Shown piece after piece: positions 22,766 to 33,802 of a DNA stretch of 64,000 nucleotides (the first letter of the stretch is position 1; every line of letters begins with the position of its first letter). The notes under the pieces were generated by a model that was not told the origin of the DNA, made no database searches, and saw nothing but the letters and a program-made list of their open reading frames with translations. The stretch comes from Mesaphorura yosii (Eukaryota; Arthropoda; Collembola; Poduromorpha; Tullbergiidae). The stretch is from NCBI GenBank assembly GCA_009869945.1, contig WIXG01000298.1, positions 1 through 64,000 on the forward strand, given 5' to 3'. Both the position numbers and the translations under genes were made by a program.

Positions 22766-24040
22766 TTAACTCAATAATTTAATTCTGTGATCAACAAAGT
22801 TGAACCCTTGACCAAGAAGTGTTCCAAGCAAATCTTGCATACAGCGGAGGAATACCAACAAATCGACTGTCATGCGTAGATGGAAATATTTGTAAGCTGC
22901 AGTGAGAGAAATGATAGTGAGCAATGTGAAGACCCAAGTGGATGCGTTCATGGAGGTGAGCAACGATTTGATATTGGTGTTAGCGATTAATTTTTTGTCC
23001 AGTACAACCAAGAGCCGCCATGGGTTTACTTCAACAAAGAGAACATTAGTGAATCGCGTTATAGATCCGTGCTCGAGTCTATCGACTGAAATCGTGTCGG
23101 AAAAGAAACCTGAAAAAGAAATTCTTCCTTGGAACCGATCGGGTGAAAAGTAAGATTTCTCTTCTGAGCCAATTCCAGATATAGACACTCTTCATCCTTC
23201 GGGATAGGTTTCCCAACTCTCTGCAAAGTGAACCTGCCACATTCCCCCCCCCCCCCTCGACGGATGCTAGTTTCTGGTAATCGGACTCAGATTAAAAGTG
23301 GCATGTTGCCTCGACGTTTGAACATTTCCTTCCAGGACTGCTGTAAGTAGATAAGATTTTTCCATGTTGCTCTACTCACGTCTTGAAGACTTGCTTCCAA
23401 TTTGTCATTACAGGGTGCGCAAACGAGGCTGAGGTCGGTTCCATTGTTGCTAATCTCCAAAACCGCTTCTCGGTAACCCATACCAAACATACTCAGTTCT
23501 AACGCATGACTCCGCAGGTACGAAGAAATTTGATATTTGCCGAAATTGGTTACAATCGCGACGAAATCTTTCACCTCGTTTTCCAAATTGTTTAACCGCA
23601 GTATTAGGGCGAGACTCATGACGGCTGGCCCACCGGGGTACGCCATTATCATAACGAATTGAGCTTTACACTGCAAATGTTTCAGCGGAGTCCCGCGAGG
23701 CAGGACGCTGTTATCTATGTAATCTGTATTTCTGTATCTATCGTCGAATTTTCTGAATCAGTCTTTCCTGTGAAAAGGGCAGGACGCATGGTATTTGCTG
23801 CTGAAGTAGATGCGCGTACGATTCGACCTCTTCCCTCCACAGTGTCGAATCATCATGTGCGCACACTACGAGTGCGAAGACGCAATCCTTAAATGTGTGG
23901 CTGATTAGTTGATTGACTTTAGGCGGGACTTCCTGTGATAAAATGAATTCGGCAGATACAATTGACTCGGATATGAATATAAGTGCTGTATGCTTTATAA
24001 ATACTGGTCTGACTGTATTTGCCTTCCTCGCTGTCTGCAC
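22766..24040 (-). pseudogene. Divergent receptor-like gene or remnant (possible ionotropic-receptor family)
   Basis: Three consecutive minus-strand open blocks (24040-23738, 23676-23287, 23188-22766) have protein-like composition. The first holds CVFALVVCAHDDSTLW, the second YLRSHALELSMFGMGYREAV, the third a membrane segment STWVFTLLTIISLTAAY followed 25-35 residues later by DLLGTLLGQG. The last two resemble the M1 and M2/pore order of arthropod ionotropic receptors (Trp before M1, LLGQ later). Stops and frame changes separate the blocks, and a 13-C homopolymer (23244-23256) sits between blocks two and three. Either the introns are unresolved or the gene is decayed. The family call is tentative. 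Confidence 0.3.
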
Positions 24041-24079
24041 ACGAACCGACGACGAGACCGTGCTTTACTGATAAATTAA

Positions 24080-24263
24080 TGAATTAACCCCTGCACTTTG
24101 CCGTCAAGGAATTGATGATGTTGAAACCGGTGACCTACATCTGTGGTACTTCAGGGATGATCCGACGTTGCTCCGTCTTAAGATGCCGAGCAGGTTCTCA
24201 TCGGGGAATGAACACTACGCCTGGGTCCAATACGAGCCGCACTCTACATTTGGCGTCGCTTGA
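24080..24263 (+). other. Unrecognised protein-like coding fragment
   Basis: One plus-strand frame, open from about 24070 and ending at a TGA near 24263, has protein-like composition (for example GDLHLWYFRDDPTLLRLKMP). It has no ATG or signal peptide and may be a 3' exon of a gene I cannot assemble. Confidence 0.25.
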
Positions 24264-24579
24264 ATTAGGAATTGGTATTGCACTTGTAGAAGCGGTGCAA
24301 GGGTAGTCGAGTGCTGTGCACACGACTACCCTTCGCTTGCGTTCTGTGGTTTCTCGGGTTTGCAAGGCATCAGCCAAATGTCAGATTTCCAGCCCAGCAA
24401 GAGTGCTTCAACAAATATTTCGTACGTACATGGTCACAAAATAACTGCTTTCACTGTAAACTGTTCACACAGATGATGCTTTAAATACGAATTCATTTCA
24501 GACCTGGTACCCTTCAAAGTCTCCTTCGGATTCAGACAAGAACAAGCACATTAACTTTCGGTTTCACCAAACCACGTCA

Positions 24580-25078
24580 AGAATCAGGCACTTTGCTCGG
24601 CAGCTATACTGGTCTTGATTTGTGCAGATCTGTGTAACGGGCTCGGGCGTGATACCCAAGAGCTGGTCAATATGCAGGCCGTGATCGAGAATGCGTTGCT
24701 CTCGTGCAAGCAAAGTGTCCCGGAGTGTGACTCACACGCACTTGGACGAGAGGGACGAAAGTGAAGGACAACTGCAGCTCCATTCGGCAGTACACGGTCA
24801 TCGCCACATTCGAGGGTCCCAACAACATGTACAACACGCTTCGCAAAACAACATGCAGCGATCTTCCTATCCTGCGACTCGACTGGAATCACAGTCTACG
24901 ACCAGTTTCGCGGCAGTGGCGGTGTGAAGACATGAGTCCTGCGTTACGGCATCGGCTCTCCCGTGACGGACGGGAACTTGTACTATACCATTCAATAAGG
25001 ATGGGGTTCGTAATGTACCATGCTTTATTCTTGAATAAAACAAAGGAACGCTTGTTTAGCACACTATCATCAGTATAA
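24580..25078 (+). CDS. Putative small secreted cysteine-containing protein, structure uncertain
   Basis: A hydrophobic leader-like stretch (CSAAILVLICADLCNG) begins near 24592 and reads to about 24760. A second block at 24761-25078 (VKDNCSSIRQYTVIATFEG...) lies one frame away. A 47-nt GT-AG segment, 24714-24760, would join them in frame; otherwise a frameshift separates them. Several cysteines are present but I recognise no family. No ATG is clear at the 5' end, so an upstream exon may exist. Confidence 0.28.
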
Positions 25079-25576
25079 ATTAAAGCTCAAGTGATTTTTC
25101 GCTGCCCGCACGCTCAGAATGGCTCCGATCGAGTAGAAAATTGCGAATATGAAGTGTGTCAGATTCTCAGCTGATTCTTTCTTCGCCGCCGTGGCAGCCG
25201 AAGAAGACGTAGAAGATAAGGATGCTGACGCTGAAGCGCCGTCCGAATTTGAAAGCTTGCCCTTCATTAGCAGCACGAGCGTCAGCCACAAGTACAACGT
25301 GTACAGCACGGAGCTGGCTGTGCCCGTGTACACGACGCAAAGGCTCCAGCCGCGGACAGCCTCGCAGCGGTGAGTGCCAGAGTCCCATGAGACCGGGGAA
25401 AGATGAAGATGTGACAGGTGGTCGAGGTACAGGTGATAGAGGGCAAGGGCTCGGTCGTGGAGCGAGCGGATGAAGTGAAAATTCAGCTTCATGATCTTCG
25501 TGGTCGGTGGTCGATGGTCGATGATCGTAGCGTTCTTGGCACTATCAAGCAACCACTGCGATTTGAACACTTGCAT
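25070..25576 (-). CDS. Uncharacterised small membrane protein
   Basis: A 168-codon ORF from ATG 25576, with an alternative ATG at 25492 (140 aa). Two hydrophobic segments (SSVLYTLYLWLTLVLLM and THFIFAIFYSIGAILSV) flank a Ser/Ala-rich acidic linker, consistent with a two-pass membrane protein or the last part of a four-pass one. No family is recognised. It overlaps the end of the preceding plus-strand candidate by nine bases, so at least one of the two boundaries may be wrong. Confidence 0.35.
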   Translation of the reverse strand: MQVFKSQWLLDSAKNATIIDHRPPTTKIMKLNFHFIRSLHDRALALYHLYLDHLSHLHLSPVSWDSGTHRCEAVRGWSLCVVYTGTASSVLYTLYLWLTLVLLMKGKLSNSDGASASASLSSTSSSAATAAKKESAENLTHFIFAIFYSIGAILSVRAAKNHLSFNLY

Positions 25577-26468
25577 ACGTGCAGAGCCGTGAAAAATTTA
25601 ATTACTCGTGTTGCCGATAAACATCTTTATGGCCGCCTGGCATTATGTGCCTGCAAAACGCGGCAAATATTTGATTAATTAATTGCTGCCAAGCTTGGAA
25701 ATTTTTCTAACTGTTGGTCAACCCGAGGCGATTGTCATTAATTTTGCAGGACGACCTTGTGCCAATGCAAATGGCCGACTTGGCGCACACCAAACCAACA
25801 GAATCGACATGAAAAAAGCAAAGTTTAATAAATTAATGCTTTTTTTTTCTCAGAAATACATGCCTAAAAGTGAATTCGATGATTAAGGCCGGCACTTTCG
25901 CGGCTGCAAATGGCAACTGGATTCTTCAAACGCTAGAGCACTTATTTCAAACGAACGAGTCGAAATTCTTGTTTCGCGCAAATGACAAATAAAAAGTGCA
26001 TGGCCCTCTTTTCAAATTTATACTGCTTTCGCAGCGAGTGAGTGTTTTATATGACATTTACTTCGCATTGGCACATTTCTAGAAATATTTAATGCCAATT
26101 GATCCTTTGAGCTTGCGTTTCCGCGTAATTCTTTAGTTGTTCAGTTCGCTGCTGAGCTGAGCAATAAAACGGACAATGAGTCACGATTTCGAGATAGGGT
26201 TCGACATTGAACTAAATTTTAGTGTCGCCTTCACGAATAAAAAGCGAAAAAGTAGACGGCGACGGCGACGGAGAAAATGCACACGAAAATGAGACGGATC
26301 TAAAAATGAAACCTGTTTTTTGGCATAATGACACTTGCTATAGTCGTAATTGACAATTGATGGAAGATTGACGCTGCGCGCTGGTCATGTGAGGCTTGAG
26401 AGATTGTGCAAGGAATTTGCGTGACATTCACTAGTGTGGCACTTATTTTGCAGTTGCAGCTGGCTCGT
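25577..26468. other. Intergenic
   Basis: Gene-poor, AT-rich. No coding, RNA or element signature is recognised. Confidence 0.5.
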
Positions 26469-26670
26469 GACCACTTTACGCTTACCATGTATAGAAAAGC
26501 AAGTGCCGTTTTTCATCCAAGTTTACCACACTCGAAAGTAGCCGATGAATCCTTTTGACAAGTAAATAGAAAAGCAAGTTCCATTTTCCAAGCTTTGTAA
26601 GCCCTAGCCGGGAGTGGTCACTTTACCTGACAAGTAAATAGAGAAGCAAGTACCATTTTAAAAGCTTTTA
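26469..26670. repeat. Three imperfect direct repeats
   Basis: The core AAATAGAAAAGCAAGTTCCA recurs as three diverged copies at about 26469-26512, 26555-26600 and 26618-26670. The last two also share GACAAGTAAATAG and AAGCTTT. Unit spacing is about 70-85 bases. Function unknown. Confidence 0.55.
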
Positions 26671-27587
26671 GGAGAACAAAGCGCAAAAATGGTCGCCAGT
26701 TTAATAAAATCAGCTTTTAGTAACATGAGCGACATGACCTGTCAGTAGATTGGATCGTCCCTGCTTGAGAGGTTCGAAAGTGCAGTGTGCACTAATCAAC
26801 AAATTCGCTAAATATTCACATTAGGCTAGGGAATGGTTGGGAAATCAGCGTGCTGACTCCTGAAGTGGCTTCACACCAACGACAACTGTGCTAAAGTATT
26901 TTTAGCACAGTAAATATTTCCATCCAGAATTAAACTGACTGAGATTCAACCAGTTGTGGACGGAATTTGTGCGTTTTCACGTGGCGATGTTGTGAAGTCT
27001 GTTTTCGTGTTGCCTGTTGAATTTAATTTAATTATGACTCGTACCTCCATGCTTGAGTGTGCAAGAACCGCACCCGACTTTCATGTCGCACGACCGACCG
27101 ATGGTCACAGTGCACGCATGCAATGCGTGGCTGGGCAAAACAACATGGCACGACAGGGATTTTTAGCCGAACTCAAGTGTAATCAATTCCTGTTCTGGAC
27201 CTCGCTATTTTTAGGCACACGACTCGCAGGTCAAAAGTGAACAACAGATGTAATCTCAATTGTACATACCTATCAATCAAATCAGCCTGTCAAATGAACC
27301 AATCACCAATTTTTGGAACCGGTTCGCGAGTCTGAGAAATATTTTCGCATGACGCGCGTATTTTCGCGTTTCGCTTGAATGAGAAGCTTTATGATTTACG
27401 TGGCGAGTGACCAACGGACTTATGGCCTTCTGGCCAACAGTGATGCGATGCGGCAGAGGCTGAGGTTGGGCTTATTTATAAACACCTGGCCAGGGGCTCT
27501 GAGAATTAGTTGACGCCTGAACTGACCTCCAGCTTGAACTCCACCGCCGCAGCAGCAGAAGCAGAGACCAGCCTAGAAATAGCAACA
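26671..27587. other. Intergenic, promoter side of the transporter gene
   Basis: No supported gene; the ORF at 26956-27240 looks random. A TTTATA-like stretch at 27473-27480 lies about 110 bases before the ATG at 27588. Confidence 0.4.
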
Positions 27588-29013
27588 ATGGCCACCACGA
27601 CACCAGGAATCATCGAAATCAACAACAATGACAATGGCAGAAGCGAGAAGCAGCTCGAAGCATACGCAATCGATGTCCCGACGTCACAGAATCCGAGCGA
27701 TCCCGCCGAAGAAACTAAGAAACCGCCTCGGACCGGCTGGCGTCGTTACATAGGCATGATCATGGCGTTCTCCGCATCGCTCAACTTCTCCTTCGGCGTG
27801 CTCTTCGCAAAACTCCTGCAGGACTACGGCTACACAGGAAACTGCAACAGTTTCTGGCGCTACCTCGGCGTTTCCGTCCCTGCCGTCCCGCTCCTGCTTT
27901 ACTACGAGCTTGGATGCAATTCCCCAAAGAAGCCGAAAGCGAAGGCCGTATCGCAGGCCAGAATGTCCATCGCACTCAGCCCGAGTCAAATCTCAATAAT
28001 CAGTAAGAATTCAGAAGCATCAGCGGATGTCCAGCAGCCTCCGCCAAGCCATCGAAAGTCGACGTTCGACACAATCTGGCCGCTTTCCGACCCCGCAAAG
28101 CGAAAACTCGCATTCTTCGTTTTTGTAAGTTCCCAAATTCCCTGCATTTTTCTTTTTACTTGGCATGGCATGGCGTACGATCAGGTTTTAATTTGGCCTA
28201 TTTTCACAGCTCCGAGGCTTTTTCGCAGCTACTGCTGTCGTTCTTCGCTACTACGCGCTTGACTACCTGCCAATCGGCGACACGTCTGTCATTACGTACT
28301 CCACGCCCGTTCTAGTCACAATCCTCGCCCACTTTTTCCTTCGCGAACGCGCTGGATTGATTTCCTTCATCATCGCCTTTACGACGCTCGTCGGCGTCGT
28401 CATCGTGAGCAAGCCGCCCGTTCTGACGGGCTCGGACTCGTTTACGTCTGATTCAATGGTAAGTCGACCCAGAAGCCTTAAAGAATTAGTTGAAGTAAGA
28501 ATTCGCCTAAATTCATGTTGCTTATTGTCATTTCCCTTCCAGAAAGGAACTGCCTTCGCTGTCGCTTCGCTCACGTGCGCCTCCATCCAAATCGTCCTCA
28601 CTCGCACCGTTCGCTCCGTCCACTTTGCCCTTCTCACCGTGACGGTGGGCTACATCGGCCTCTCGATCGCTGGGATGCTGCTCATCACCCTCCAGGACTT
28701 CGAATACCCACACGAGTGGCCAAGGGAGGGTCTGTTCGTGCTCGGGCTGACAGGAACGTCCTTCCTCGGGCAGATGTCCATCATCCTCGGTCTCAAATTC
28801 GAGCAGGCGGGCCCCGTCGCGCTCATCCGCACGTCGGACTGCGTCATTGGCTTCCTCCTACAGTACATCTTCATGAACGTCGTGCCAGAGTGGACGAGCG
28901 CCGTTGGAGGCGCCATCGTCATTGCTGGCGTGCTTGTGACGGCCGGCAGGAAGTACCTGCAGGAGCTGCCAGAAGACAACGCGACACGAAAGCGGTTTAG
29001 ATGGCTCATTTAA
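27588..29013 (+). CDS. EamA/DMT-superfamily transporter (SLC35G/TMEM20-like)
   Basis: Three exons, 27588-28124, 28210-28458 and 28543-29013, encode 418 residues. A polar, acidic N-terminus (about 50 residues) precedes the first membrane segment. Hydrophobic helices follow in two EamA-type halves, separated after helix 2 by a Ser/Pro-rich cytoplasmic loop (about residues 110-165). The second half contains GTAFAVASLTCASIQIV and the family-typical late block IRTSDCVIGFLLQYIF. The protein has about ten predicted helices and ends in a basic tail. SLC35G members are membrane transporters whose substrates are poorly defined; none can be inferred here. The ATG at 27588 is preferred to an upstream in-frame TTG. 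Confidence 0.85.
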
Positions 29014-29844
29014 CTTAAGAGCTGGAGACTAGAGACTCGTTTCATATAGATTTAAGTTGGCTTTCTTTCGGCGGTCCGGCTTTAGGTTAATTCCTTAATT
29101 AGTTAACTTTTGTATTGCATTGCATTGCAAATTGCTCGGTGTTAATGTATTAAAGTAAAAGTTCTATATTTAGAGTGCTGCGTTGGTGCATTTGCACTTG
29201 CATTGCAGACAACAGCAGTTAGAAGCTATGGCTGTGGACTCGTGCTCACGTGGACGTTTTTGGGTTAATGTGACCATGAATTAATGAGTCTGCACACAAA
29301 TTGCAACATTGTGCATAAATATTCAATATCCATTACATGGCCGCAGCAGCCACAACTCTTCAAGTCATGATCCTTTCACTTCTTTGCTACTGCTCTGTGC
29401 ATGCAGAATCTCTTCAATTGCCTTCACCTATCCTGCCCCTTCTTTGATCATCGATCAGGACCGGCCAGGCAGGTCAGGCACTCAGCCAGGCAGCAATCTC
29501 GCATCGCAGCCCGCAGTGCAGCAGTCGATTCGCCGATTCGACCAATGGAAGACTACTTGTATTTGTTATACCTCGTCAGCAGTGGAAGTGGCAGCGAGCG
29601 CGATCAGCACCAGAATCGGAGTAGGCACACGAACGCAACAGGGACGAAGACAAAAAAACACTGCCACGACTACGGCCAAGATTTCCAGTTTCGATACTCA
29701 CTCCCGTACGTCGAAGCCCAGTCGCCGTTCACGCCCAGACAAGTGCTTTGCTATCAGTTGCCAAGTCGGGAAGCGATTTCGGCGGTAGTTGAACGATTCA
29801 GGCGATAGACTTCTACAAAGAAAGAATTGGTGACCTTTCTAGTA
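29014..29844. other. Intergenic or 5' UTR of the Kazal gene
   Basis: Contains the 3' end of the transporter gene and the probable leader of the Kazal gene. The ORFs at 29309-29808 have atypical composition and no domain. Confidence 0.45.
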
Positions 29845-30473
29845 ATGTCGTGCATCTCTGTCCATTTTCTTCGCACCTTGCCCGTCGTGATTCTGCTGCT
29901 GCTACCAAGCAGCTTGGGCCAAAGTGGAATAAAAACCTCGTACAAGTACAGTAAGTCATTCGTTTGCATTCCTACAAAAGCCCCGTCAAAATAGTTTTGC
30001 TTGTGCAATTAATTGGCCTCCTTTTGCCTCCAGCCGACTGCTCCGACTGTGGAGTCTGTCAAGAACGGCCGAGACCCATCTGTGGCACGGACGGCGTCAC
30101 CTACTTCAATCCGTGTCATCTGGGCTGTGAGAAATCGTGCAATGCAAGGAGCAGGAGCCATGGTAAGCCTAATATAGCTTAGCCAATTAGTTAATGGCGC
30201 AGTGCAGGTGGCTGCCGCCGTAGCACCTGGCACTACTTCTGCTCGCCTGCCTAGCCTTGCCTGATTGATTCATGTGCTCTTGCTATTACTGCCTTTGTTA
30301 TTGCAGGACTGCGCCCAGCATACGAGGGACCGTGCTATCGGGAGCCTGAACCGCAAGCCGCAGCTCCAGCCGTGCCAGAGCCAGAATACCAGTACACCCG
30401 AGAACAAGAACCACCACAGCAACCGCAGATACAGCGACAGCCCAACAACAGGTTTCACGTCTTCAGACCTTAA
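29845..30473 (+). CDS. Secreted Kazal-type serine protease inhibitor
   Basis: Three small exons, 29845-29950, 30034-30162 and 30307-30473, encode 133 residues. A signal peptide (hydrophobic VVILLLLPSSLG) precedes one Kazal domain in exon 2 with the signature CGTDGVTYFNPCHLGC and an N-terminal CSDCGVC pair. The inhibitory P1 region lies in QERPRPICG. Exon 3 adds GPCY and a Pro/Gln/Glu-rich tail with no recognisable fold. Single-domain Kazal proteins inhibit trypsin- or subtilisin-like proteases outside the cell; a gut or hemolymph role is inference. Confidence 0.85.
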
Positions 30474-31215
30474 TTCGACTTCTATTTAACACGTCAGGCG
30501 AGTACGACCTTAAGTTAGTATAGTACTAATTCAGTTATTTATACTTTTTCATTCTCTTTTTTTTTACATTTATACATTAATTTTGTAATTTCGTGACACT
30601 ATCCATTGAATTCTGGATCACATACTAATGAATAACTACGCTGTCATTTTCATTGTCAGCAGTCCAATTTGCTCGACTCAACTCACCCGAGCAAGGTCAG
30701 CGAGTGTAGTTGAAGGTGAAGTTAATCCGCCCACGCACATGCAAATAGCAAATTGCAGAGTAAATTGCGTACTGAATTCGCAATTACTCAATGATCTCAT
30801 CCATGTCGCAGTCGTGTCTCGCAGTGCAGGGGAGATTTCCACAAATTCTCATTGTCTTGTCGTGTCTGATCTGATCAGCGTGGCGGCACGTGAAGTGAGG
30901 AAACAAGTTTCGCTGGAAATTGAGTTCGGATTTCGTATCGTTGCGGCTGTGGCTTCTACGACTGCAATTTGTCATCTTTCGTGCTAATCCAATCTGTCAG
31001 CTTCAGCTTCGGCGTGAGATCAAGTACGAGCGCGAATTTGAGTTGGAGCTGGACTCCGTTATCAATTATCTCTTCTGCAAAATACTTGAGTGTTGATTGA
31101 GAAATCGGCTGTTGCTGTCGGATTCAGGGTGTGGCGTGTGTGAGATTAAAACAGCATGTCAATCTGTCCTGCGCTGCTATTCGCCCTGGGATTTTTCACT
31201 TGAATTGACGCAGCC
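30474..31215. other. Intergenic, upstream of GH1 copy 2
   Basis: About 740 bases. The long open frame at 30628-30987 lacks coding character. The promoter and leader of GH1 copy 2 are expected here. Confidence 0.5.
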
Positions 31216-33163
31216 ATGGCTTCTCCACGCCAAATCCTCTTGCTTCTGCTCGTGGCCTTCACACTGGTGCTCGTCGACGCCTCGCGTTCGCCTGCCCGTG
31301 AGCCGAGATCCGTTAGGGTCCAGGCGCATTCTGGTTCCCCGCGCCTCGCGGAGGATGACGAGTTCTATTATGGGACTTTTCCCGACGATTTCCTTTGGGG
31401 ACTCGCGACGAGCGCGTACCAAATCGAAGGAGCGTGGAATATTTCAGGTAAATTCGCGCATTCGCAAGCACAAGCCTGATTCTTTCACCATTAAATGGCT
31501 TATAAACACTTTCACTTTTCAGACAAGGGCGAAAGCATTTGGGACCGGTTCGCCCACACTCCTGGCCACGTTGATGGTGGGTCGACGGGCGACGTGGCCT
31601 GCGACTCGTACCACAAATACGAAGACGATGTGACTGCCTTGAAGAACATGGGCGCTGATTTTTACCGCTTCTCCATCGCCTGGACTCGCATTATGCCGGA
31701 CGGCACAACGCGCAGCATCAGCCAGGACGGCATCGACTACTACAACCGACTCATCGACGCACTCGTCCGTGAGGGTATCATCCCGATGGTGACGCTCTTC
31801 CACTGGGACCTGCCGCAGTCGCTGCAGGAGACCGTTGGTGGTTGGCCGAGCCACGCTATCGCTTCACACTTTGGTGACTACGCCCGCATCTGCTTTCGGG
31901 AGTTCGGAGATCGAGTCAAGCACTGGATCACGTTCAACGAGCCGTGGGTCTTCTGCAATCTCGGCTACGCCTTCGGGTCGCACGCTCCGGGCATCCGAGA
32001 ACCGGCTGAGCTGCCGTACCAGTGCGGCCATACGGTGATCATGTCGCATGGCTACGCGTACAGGATTTACGATCAGGAATTCAGACGGCTCCAAGGCGGA
32101 GACGTCGGAATCACGATCGATTCGCGCTGGGCGGAGCCAAGAGACCTGAACAACCCAGAGGACGTCGCCGCGGCGGAGAGGAACATGCAATTCGGGGTAA
32201 AAATCCAAAACAACACTCGCTCTTTGCCCAGACATAACTCGGAATCCAAGAATACCTTGTCAGTTTCAGTGCAACTGTTATAATTATTTGTCCTTATCAC
32301 TAGTACGGCTGGTACGCCTACACGCTGGAGCACGGCGAGTATCCGCCAATCATGCGGCAGCTGGTCGATGAGAAATCCGCTGCTGAAGGCCGAAATCAGT
32401 CGAGGCTCCCGCACTTCGATGCTTTTTGGACACAAATCATCAACGGTAATTTTAAGCTCAGTAGCGTGACTATTCTATAAGTCATTGAACCCACAACACT
32501 TTGTGTTTCTGCTGCGCTGCAGGCACTCTGGACTTTTATGGCGTGAACCACTACACCACCGCATACGTATTCAATGCTAATCGGACGGATCCCGGCCACG
32601 GTGGCGACCAGAACAACGACTCTTACCAGGACTCCTCCTGGCCAGGTTCATCAGCAGACTGGCTGAAGGTCGTTCCGTGGGGCATTCGCAAGCTGCTCAC
32701 ATGGATTGATCGCGAATACAACTCGGGACCAGTCAAGAAGCCGATCTACGTCACAGAAAACGGATTTGCGGACTACGAGCGTTCTGGACTCAGCGACCCG
32801 GATCGCGTAGACTACTACAGGCTGTATATTAACGAGATGCTGAAGGCAATTCGGCTGGACGGAGCGTACGTGAAGGGATACACGGCCTGGAGTCTGATTG
32901 ACAACATGGAGTGGGCGGCAGGCTACTCGTAAGTTCACTTCCTGGCTTTTGGACCCAACTTTCTGGAACTTGATTGTTGAAATTGCTTCTGATGCTAATT
33001 TGGCCTTAAATCTTGGCTATTTTGGTGCAGGCAACGATTTGGCGTGCACTGGATCAACTGGACAGACCCGCACCTGACTCGCTTTCCGAAGGAGTCGGCA
33101 ATCTACCTGACGCAATTGTTTGCAGATAATGGATTCCCGGAGCCGAAGACAAAATCCCAATAA
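31216..33163 (+). CDS. GH1 beta-glucosidase, copy 2
   Basis: Five exons, 31216-31447, 31523-32196, 32304-32445, 32523-32928 and 33031-33163, encode 528 residues. A strong Leu-rich signal peptide and a basic propeptide-like stretch (residues about 24-45) precede the GH1 barrel. Acid/base Glu217 sits in TFNEPW and the nucleophile Glu428 in YVTENG, so both catalytic residues and the following Pro are intact. Its last intron, just before the QRFGVHW block, is at the same place in all three GH1 genes. The intron before the YGWYAY block is shared with copy 1 but absent from copy 3. Stop and AATAAA overlap. It is a tandem neighbour of copy 3 and shares a near-identical tract with it. Confidence 0.93.
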
Positions 33164-33802
33164 ATTGTTCCATGTCGTTTTGTTAAGCTTAGCTGGCTTT
33201 TCATCTGCTTCTTTCTTGAAGGGCGAAGAAGCCGCTACGATAATAAAAAGTTCCTCCATATATGTAAACCGTAATTCAGATGTTGGAAGTGGCTTGCATG
33301 GAGTCAAAGTTGGGCTCTCATTTAGCATAACCAACAGCAGCGTATAAAATTACATTACATGTAGCATTGAAAATTACGTGAAGTAAAATTGACAATGACA
33401 TTCGTTATGTGCCACGCATCATCTTGCTGGTCGCTTCCTGGTATCAGAATCGAAGTGGGTTTGGCCTGGATTTCTGTTGCTAATCTGCTGTCAAGTCCAG
33501 TCTCCTGGAGTGCTTTGTTTACTGGGAGCATGGGCCATTACTTGTACGACAATTAAACATGTCGTCATCAAACGTGCTGCGGCTTAGGTTGATTTATGGG
33601 CTGAGACGGCCCTGACAGGTTGCGGTGATCAATTACAGGCTTCAATTTTTAGTTTTGTTAGCCTCTACGACGTGCGAGGACGAGGATTTAAATTCCATTT
33701 TTGGTACTGAATCAAGAGCAGAGTCCAAGTCCAATCAGCGATCAGCAAATTGTAGATGCAAATTAGTTCCATGACGGCTGCATTTCGGAGAAATTTTAAA
33801 AA
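33164..33802. other. Intergenic between GH1 copies 2 and 3
   Basis: About 640 bases, probably the copy 3 promoter. No supported gene or repeat. Confidence 0.5.

Noticed and set aside
26956-27240. 94-codon ORF in the gene desert
   Set aside because: Random-looking composition, no homology recognised, no leader or domain.
29309-29808. Long plus-strand ORFs before the Kazal gene
   Set aside because: Low-complexity composition and no domain; more likely the Kazal leader or spacer.
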